64,000 bases of DNA from Pelagibius sp037652055 (GTDB lineage: Bacteria > Pseudomonadota > Alphaproteobacteria > Kiloniellales > Kiloniellaceae): the NCBI RefSeq assembly GCF_037652055.1, contig NZ_JBBKAH010000008.1, positions 62,001 to 126,000 of the forward strand. The letters run 5' to 3'. A program made the translations under genes and the position numbers. Below the pieces are notes generated by a model. The model made no database searches, was not told the origin of the DNA, and was given only the letters and a program-made list of their open reading frames with translations. Of this stretch, positions 60,276-64,000 are shown piece by piece. Position 1 is the first letter of the stretch. Every line of letters begins with the position of its first letter.

Positions 60276-60827
60276 ATGACAGTACCTTGGACGCAGACCT
60301 ACGCCTACCTTGCCTACGTCGTGGCCGTCATGCTGGCTGTCGTCAACTGGCTCGGCGAAGCGCTCGCCGACCGGCTCTATGCGCGGAGCGCGGACGGGCA
60401 GCTCGACGACCGCTGGCTGGAGTTCGCTCACTGGCTGGCGCAGTACCTGCGCTACTTCACCTTCACCGGCGTGCTGTTGGCGCTGGTCGCGATGCTGCTG
60501 GCGGCATTCTCCGCCGGGGAGCCAGCCGCGGTGATTCAATCGCACCGAGGCTATCTGTTGCGCCTTTCGGCAATTGTCGTGGCCGCGCTGTGCCTCAGCT
60601 ATGTGGGCCACGGGGACCTTAGCCGTTATTACATCGACCTTGCCGCAGCCGTGGCCTGCGTCTGGGCGCTGTGGGTCGCGGTCGCCGGCTGGCGTGCGCT
60701 GGCAGGCGGCGTGGCGGTGGCAGGACCGGCTCTGTGGTGGCTGGGACTGGTGCTGCTGCTGCTGATCGTCGTGCGGCTCATCGCGCTGATTTTCTTCGTT
60801 AGTCCCGACAGTCCCCACCAGTTCTGA
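60276..60827 (+). CDS. Hypothetical membrane protein (tandem paralog 2)
   Basis: A 183-residue inner-membrane protein paralogous to the preceding one: both open VPxWTxTxxYLxYxVxxML, have a similar WLEFAH/WLDFSH segment around residue 50, and share the ALWV...GPALWWL C-terminus. AAGGAAAGAG precedes ATG 60276, 38 bases after the previous stop, so they are likely cotranscribed. They lie upstream of the ammonium transporter operon, but a promoter region separates them. Function unknown. Confidence 0.72.
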   Translation: MTVPWTQTYAYLAYVVAVMLAVVNWLGEALADRLYARSADGQLDDRWLEFAHWLAQYLRYFTFTGVLLALVAMLLAAFSAGEPAAVIQSHRGYLLRLSAIVVAALCLSYVGHGDLSRYYIDLAAAVACVWALWVAVAGWRALAGGVAVAGPALWWLGLVLLLLIVVRLIALIFFVSPDSPHQF

Positions 60828-60943
60828 TTCCGAGGTCCGGCGAACGACCCTCCAGCGGTGACTCTCGCCGGCGCGAATATTTCATACGTACCCATATATC
60901 AATGCCTATCTGCTTGAAATCGCGGATGGAGCGCGACCCATTA

Positions 60944-60959
60944 CTGCACGCTGTTTGCA
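60944..60959 (+). promoter_or_regulatory. Sigma-54-like promoter upstream of amt
   Basis: CTGCACG-CTGT-TTGCA matches the -24/-12 consensus TGGCACG-N4-TTGCW at 14 of 16 positions, with spacing correct, though one of the two conserved -24 Gs is T. It is 147 bases before the amt start. Amt genes are commonly NtrC/sigma-54 controlled, which supports the call. Confidence 0.55.
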
Positions 60960-60988
60960 GGCAATTGTTCGTGTTCTATGCGATTACT

Positions 60989-61003
60989 CACAAACTATTT
61001 GTG
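60989..61003. promoter_or_regulatory. CACAAA-CTA-TTTGTG palindrome in the amt leader
   Basis: Perfect six-base arms around a three-base centre, about 30 bases downstream of the proposed -12 element and within an AT-rich leader. It could be a repressor site or a second promoter's operator. The protein binding it is unknown. Confidence 0.45.
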
Positions 61004-61105
61004 CGCCGCAGCAATTATTCTGGACAGGAAACGTCGTTTCATCTTATGAAAAATTTCATCCGGTAAGAATTTTCAAATTCACCGACTGGGAGCTTGTGAG
61101 GGGGC

Positions 61106-62443
61106 ATGGAACAGGAATTGGCGGAACTCGCGGCCAAGGTTGCCGCACTGGAAGAGGGGAGCGGTTGGAGCACCACCATCAACATGGAGGTGTTCTACTG
61201 GTGGTGCACGGCGTTGATGTTCATCATCCACGCCGGCTTTCTCGCCTATGAAATGGGTGCGTCGCGCAAGAAGAACGTGCTGGCATCCGGTATCAAGAAT
61301 ATTCTCGCGTTCGCGTTTATGATTCCCACCTTCTTCTTCTTCGGCTGGTGGATCTATCTCGCCTTCCCGAACGGTTTCGTTCCCGACTTCGAACAGGGTG
61401 CCGGCGGCATTCCCTGGTCGGACGCCATGGGCCCGAACCTGGGCGACAACGCGACAGGCATCTTCTGGGCCGCGTTCACGCTGTTCGCGGCGACCACCGC
61501 CTCGATCTTCTCGGGCGCGGTGATCGAGCGCATCAAGCTATCGGGCTTCATCATCCTGGCGATCCTGCTGGGTTCGGTGGTGTGGATCCTGGGTGCCGCC
61601 TGGGCCTGGCATGGCGGCGGCTGGCTGCTGACCGAATACGGCTGGCACGACTTCGGCGCCGCCGGCTGCGTCCATATGGTCGCCGGCTTCTTCGCCCTGG
61701 GCGTGCTGCTGAACCTCGGCCCGCGCATCGGCAAATACAATCCCGACGGCTCGTCCAACGACATCCTGCCGCATAACGTCCCGATGTCGGTCTTCGGCCT
61801 GATGATCCTCATCGTGGGATTCTTCGGGTTCCTTGGCGGCTGCATCATCTACAACGGCACCGGGCAGTGGACGACGATCTTCGGCAATCCGACGACGCTG
61901 TCGGCCGTGGCGTTCAACACGCTGATGTGCTTTGCCGGCGGCATCATCGGCGCCTGGGTGGTGACCCGCGATCCTTTCTGGATGATGTCGGGCGCGCTGG
62001 CCGGCATCTTCGCCGCGGCATCGGGCCTGGACGTCTACTGGCCGCCTCTGGCCTTCCTGCTGGGCATCGGCGGCGGCGTCATCGCACCGCTGGTCTTCAA
62101 GCAGCTCGACAAGCTGGGCATCGACGACGCCGTCGGCGCCGTCTCGGTGCACGGCTTTGCGGGCCTGTTCGGTGTGTTGGCCTTCGGCATCTTCGGGGCC
62201 GGCTATCCCAACGGCGACTATCCCGACACCAACTTCCTGGCTCAGCTGATCGGCGCTGTGTCGATGCTGCTGCTGGGCTTCGTGCCGGGCTATGTCGGCT
62301 CGCTGATCCTCAAGTCGGTCGGCCTGCTGCGCATCCCACCGGAAGTCGAGATCCGCGGGATGGATCCGGTGAAGGTGCCGATCTCGGCCTATCCCGAGGG
62401 GATGGACTCCAACGGCATCGGCGTTGCGGCGCCGGCCGAGTGA
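61106..62443 (+). CDS. amt: Ammonium transporter
   Basis: An Amt/MEP/Rh-family ammonium channel, 445 residues with about 11 membrane segments. The N-terminus is a short charged helix (MEQELAELAAKVAALEEG) rather than a signal peptide. Landmarks are FLAYEMGASRKKNVLASGIK near 45, GWHDFGAAGCVHMVAGFFAL near 180 with the first pore His, and VGAVSVHGFAGLFGVLAFGI near 345 with the second pore His. GAGGGGGC precedes ATG 61106. No glnK is adjacent; instead a 55-residue membrane protein gene follows after 48 bases. Confidence 0.94.
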   Translation: MEQELAELAAKVAALEEGSGWSTTINMEVFYWWCTALMFIIHAGFLAYEMGASRKKNVLASGIKNILAFAFMIPTFFFFGWWIYLAFPNGFVPDFEQGAGGIPWSDAMGPNLGDNATGIFWAAFTLFAATTASIFSGAVIERIKLSGFIILAILLGSVVWILGAAWAWHGGGWLLTEYGWHDFGAAGCVHMVAGFFALGVLLNLGPRIGKYNPDGSSNDILPHNVPMSVFGLMILIVGFFGFLGGCIIYNGTGQWTTIFGNPTTLSAVAFNTLMCFAGGIIGAWVVTRDPFWMMSGALAGIFAAASGLDVYWPPLAFLLGIGGGVIAPLVFKQLDKLGIDDAVGAVSVHGFAGLFGVLAFGIFGAGYPNGDYPDTNFLAQLIGAVSMLLLGFVPGYVGSLILKSVGLLRIPPEVEIRGMDPVKVPISAYPEGMDSNGIGVAAPAE

Positions 62444-62491
62444 CCTGCCGATAAATCCGGGCCAACTTACTTAGGAAAGGAGAATCAAGCT

Positions 62492-62659
62492 ATGGGTTCA
62501 CCAATCGAAACCTGGGAAGGCGCGCAGGTGATCTTCACCGGTGCCGGCGGCGCCACGCCGGGAATTATCCTGCTGCTTTCCGTGGTCGCCTGTTTCGGCG
62601 CCATCGTGCTGGCGGCGATCCACGAAGAGCATGTCTACGCAAAGTACCTGAAGAAGTAG
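62492..62659 (+). CDS. 55-residue single-pass membrane protein downstream of amt
   Basis: Short gene with a strong AAAGGAGAA ribosome binding site ten bases before ATG 62492. The product has a short polar N-terminus (MGSPIETWEGAQVIFTGAGG), one membrane segment (about residues 23-42, GIILLLSVVACFGAIVLAAI) and a charged tail EEHVYAKYLKK. It lies between amt and a strong terminator, so it is translated from the amt transcript. I do not recognise a family; a role as a small Amt partner or regulator is suggested only by position. Confidence 0.75.
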   Translation: MGSPIETWEGAQVIFTGAGGATPGIILLLSVVACFGAIVLAAIHEEHVYAKYLKK

Positions 62660-62706
62660 CTTGTGGGGTGCTGCCGCCCGGAAGTGAGCACCGGCGGTTG
62701 GCGTTG

Positions 62707-62739
62707 CAGGGCCGCCTTCGGGCGGCCCTGTTCTTTTGT
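62707..62739 (+). terminator. Intrinsic terminator of the amt operon
   Basis: CAGGGCCGCC (62707-62716) and GGCGGCCCTG (62721-62730) form a perfect ten-base stem around a stable TTCG tetraloop, followed by TTCTTTTG. It ends the amt/small-protein transcript. Confidence 0.92.
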
Positions 62740-62835
62740 GCCGATGCAGCGGATCGACAATCGTAAGTGGACTTGCGAAACGGCCGGCCGCTGCCTAGGG
62801 TGGCGCGCGTCATCAGGAGAACAAGGAAGCGAGCC

Positions 62836-63555
62836 TTGGCCGGGAGCAGCGCAGCAGGAAAAGGCGGAGCGAAGAGCGCGAAAGTGAAGGCACCGAAGGC
62901 AAAGACCGCGCCTGCGAAGGCCGGCGCGAAGGAGATTCCGATCCGCTTGGCGACCGGCTCCTCCGCGCCGGGCACCGCCGAGGGCCAGTCTATCGAGGAA
63001 GCCCTCGGCGCCCAGGTGCGCGCGCTGCGCAAGCGTCAGGACATGACGGTGGCCGAACTGGCGGGGCAGGCCGGGCTTTCCGCTGGCATGCTGTCGAAGG
63101 TGGAAAACGGCGCCATCTCCCCGTCGCTGGCGACGCTGCAGAGCCTGGCGCATGCCCTCAACGTGCCGATGACCAGCCTCTTCGCCGACTTCGAGCAGCG
63201 CCAGGACGTCACCCACGTGAAGGCGGGCGAGGGTCTCACCATCGAGCGGCGCGGCACCAGGTCCGGCCACCAGTACCAGCTGCTGGGGCATCCCTTTCCC
63301 GGCAACTTTGCCTACGAGCCCTACTTCATCACGCTGACCAAAGAGGCCGAGGCTTATTCCAACTTTCGCCACGAAGGCATGGAATTCATCTACATCCTGG
63401 AGGGCGAGGTCGGCTACCGCCACGGCAACCAGGTCTATCGCTTGCGTCCCGGCGATTCGCTGTTCTTCAGTGCCAATGCCGCGCACGGGCCGGAGGAACT
63501 GCGCAAGCTGCCGCTGAAGTTCCTCTCCATCATCGTGTTCGAGCGCGACCAGTAG
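62836..63555 (+). CDS. XRE family regulator with C-terminal cupin domain
   Basis: A one-component regulator of about 239 residues. A Lys/Ala-rich, probably disordered N-terminus (KSAKVKAPKAKTAPAKA) precedes the helix-turn-helix (about 60-115: RALRKRQDMTVAELAGQAGL; SAGMLSKVENGAISPSLATL) and a cupin sensor (about 150-237: FRHEGMEFIYILEGEVGYRH; LRPGDSLFFSANAAHGPEEL). TTG 62836 with AAGGAAG six bases upstream is the preferred start; GTG 62767 or 62800 are alternatives. It precedes the GlxB/MgsA-like amidotransferase gene, whose promoter holds two palindromes that it may bind. Confidence 0.83.
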   Translation: MAGSSAAGKGGAKSAKVKAPKAKTAPAKAGAKEIPIRLATGSSAPGTAEGQSIEEALGAQVRALRKRQDMTVAELAGQAGLSAGMLSKVENGAISPSLATLQSLAHALNVPMTSLFADFEQRQDVTHVKAGEGLTIERRGTRSGHQYQLLGHPFPGNFAYEPYFITLTKEAEAYSNFRHEGMEFIYILEGEVGYRHGNQVYRLRPGDSLFFSANAAHGPEELRKLPLKFLSIIVFERDQ

Positions 63556-63568
63556 CGCGGCGTTGATG

Positions 63569-63638
63569 GGATAAGGGTATTTATCCTCAAGAAAATTTGT
63601 TTCTTACAGATTGACAGTCCGGCGCGGACTGCTAGTCT
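63569..63638 (+). promoter_or_regulatory. Promoter with two palindromic operators upstream of the amidotransferase gene
   Basis: GGATAA-N6-TTATCC at 63569-63586 and AAGAAA-ATTTG-TTTCTT at 63589-63605 are perfect inverted repeats placed back to back. They are directly followed by TTGACA (63611-63616), a 16-base spacer and TAGTCT (63633-63638). The arrangement suggests tight control by the adjacent XRE-cupin protein. Confidence 0.65.
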
Positions 63639-63688
63639 CGTGAAGCCTCCGCGGACGGGGGCGGTTTACCCCTTAACGAGGCTTGGAA

Positions 63689-64000
63689 ATGTGCGGGATT
63701 GCCGGTCTTTTCCTGAAAGACGAGACGCACGCCGCGGCGCTCGGCGGACTGCTCGGCGGGATGCTGGCGGTGCTGTCCGACCGCGGCCCCGATAGTGCCG
63801 GTTTCGCCATCTACGGAAAGCCGCTCCAGGCGCGGGTGAAGCTGACCCTGCGCGCGGCCGGGGAGGGCTACGATTTCGCCGACCTGGCCGAGCGGCTTGC
63901 GGCTCACTTGAAGGACGAGGTCGATCTGCTGACGCGCTCGACCCACGCCATCCTCACCGTGCCGGAGGCAATGCGCGGCAAGGCCGAGGCCTGGCTGCGG
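63689..64000 (+). CDS. Class II glutamine amidotransferase (GlxB/MgsA-like), truncated by window end
   Basis: The first 104 codons of a gene that continues past the window. MCGIAGLFLKDET gives the N-terminal nucleophile Cys (after Met removal), and LSDRGPDSAGFAIYG at about residue 29 is the glutamine-binding segment of Ntn amidotransferases. This type heads glxBCD/mgsABC-like clusters encoding split glutamate-synthase-related enzymes, often beside glnT and amt. ATG 63689 follows GAGGCTTGGAA. N-methylglutamate synthase is a possible role, to be settled by the downstream genes. Confidence 0.82.
   Translation, partial: MCGIAGLFLKDETHAAALGGLLGGMLAVLSDRGPDSAGFAIYGKPLQARVKLTLRAAGEGYDFADLAERLAAHLKDEVDLLTRSTHAILTVPEAMRGKAEAWLR

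Overview
This 64 kb window is dense, high-GC (roughly two thirds G+C by eye) bacterial chromosome. Gene content points to an alphaproteobacterium, most likely a marine or soil Rhodospirillales/Kiloniellales-type organism: a sulfolactate pathway, a cobalamin-riboswitch CbtBA cobalt transporter, PhnCDE, several PEP-CTERM proteins, XRE-cupin regulators and the start of a GlxB/MgsA-type amidotransferase gene beside an ammonium transporter. This placement is inferred from protein families only. I found no rRNA, tRNA, CRISPR array, insertion sequence, prophage or replication origin.

Layout. 0-3.3 kb: end of a polyamine-type ABC transporter operon (two permeases) followed by an aldehyde dehydrogenase. 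3.5-7 kb: RibD_C reductase, ZIP metal transporter, then a cobalamin riboswitch driving cbtB-cbtA-DUF1636. 7-12.7 kb: two small basic proteins, a membrane protein, and an Lrp regulator divergent from a large thiamine-diphosphate enzyme, with a TGCCA half-site array between them. 12.8-17.4 kb: Rieske oxygenase; a GST/NTF2/tautomerase operon divergent from an HxlR-hydratase operon; hutD. 17.5-20.5 kb: phnCDE behind a candidate Pho box. 20.6-25.1 kb: DUF427, an ATP-grasp/GNAT pair, an FAH-family enzyme and an XRE-cupin regulator. 25.4-27.9 kb: dimethylglycine/sarcosine-dehydrogenase-like flavoprotein. 28.5-29.8 kb: a lower-GC islet with a DUF3883 protein. 30-37 kb: small exported proteins and five PEP-CTERM proteins with unusual upstream repeats. 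37.3-48.2 kb: aminotransferase, SUFU-domain protein, racemase, NMT1-like protein, recQ, cupin dioxygenase, TRIC-type channel, TauE/SafE exporter and class III adenylate cyclase.

48.3-55.8 kb holds the best-defined pathway: a GntR/UTRA regulator divergent from suyA-suyB, a three-part TctCAB-type transporter, slcC and comC. Together these import sulfolactate, interconvert its enantiomers through sulfopyruvate and cleave (R)-sulfolactate to pyruvate and sulfite. A perfect 16-bp palindrome lies inside the predicted divergent promoter. 56.1-59.4 kb is a CHASE2 kinase-FecR-OmpA lipoprotein module. 59.6-60.8 kb holds tandem paralogous membrane proteins. 60.9-64 kb is a nitrogen module: sigma-54-like promoter, amt, an unannotated 55-residue membrane protein, a strong terminator, an XRE-cupin regulator, and the truncated start of a class II glutamine amidotransferase.

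Dispersed palindromic (REP-like) elements of at least two families sit in many intergenic gaps; one overlaps the start codon of the FecR gene.
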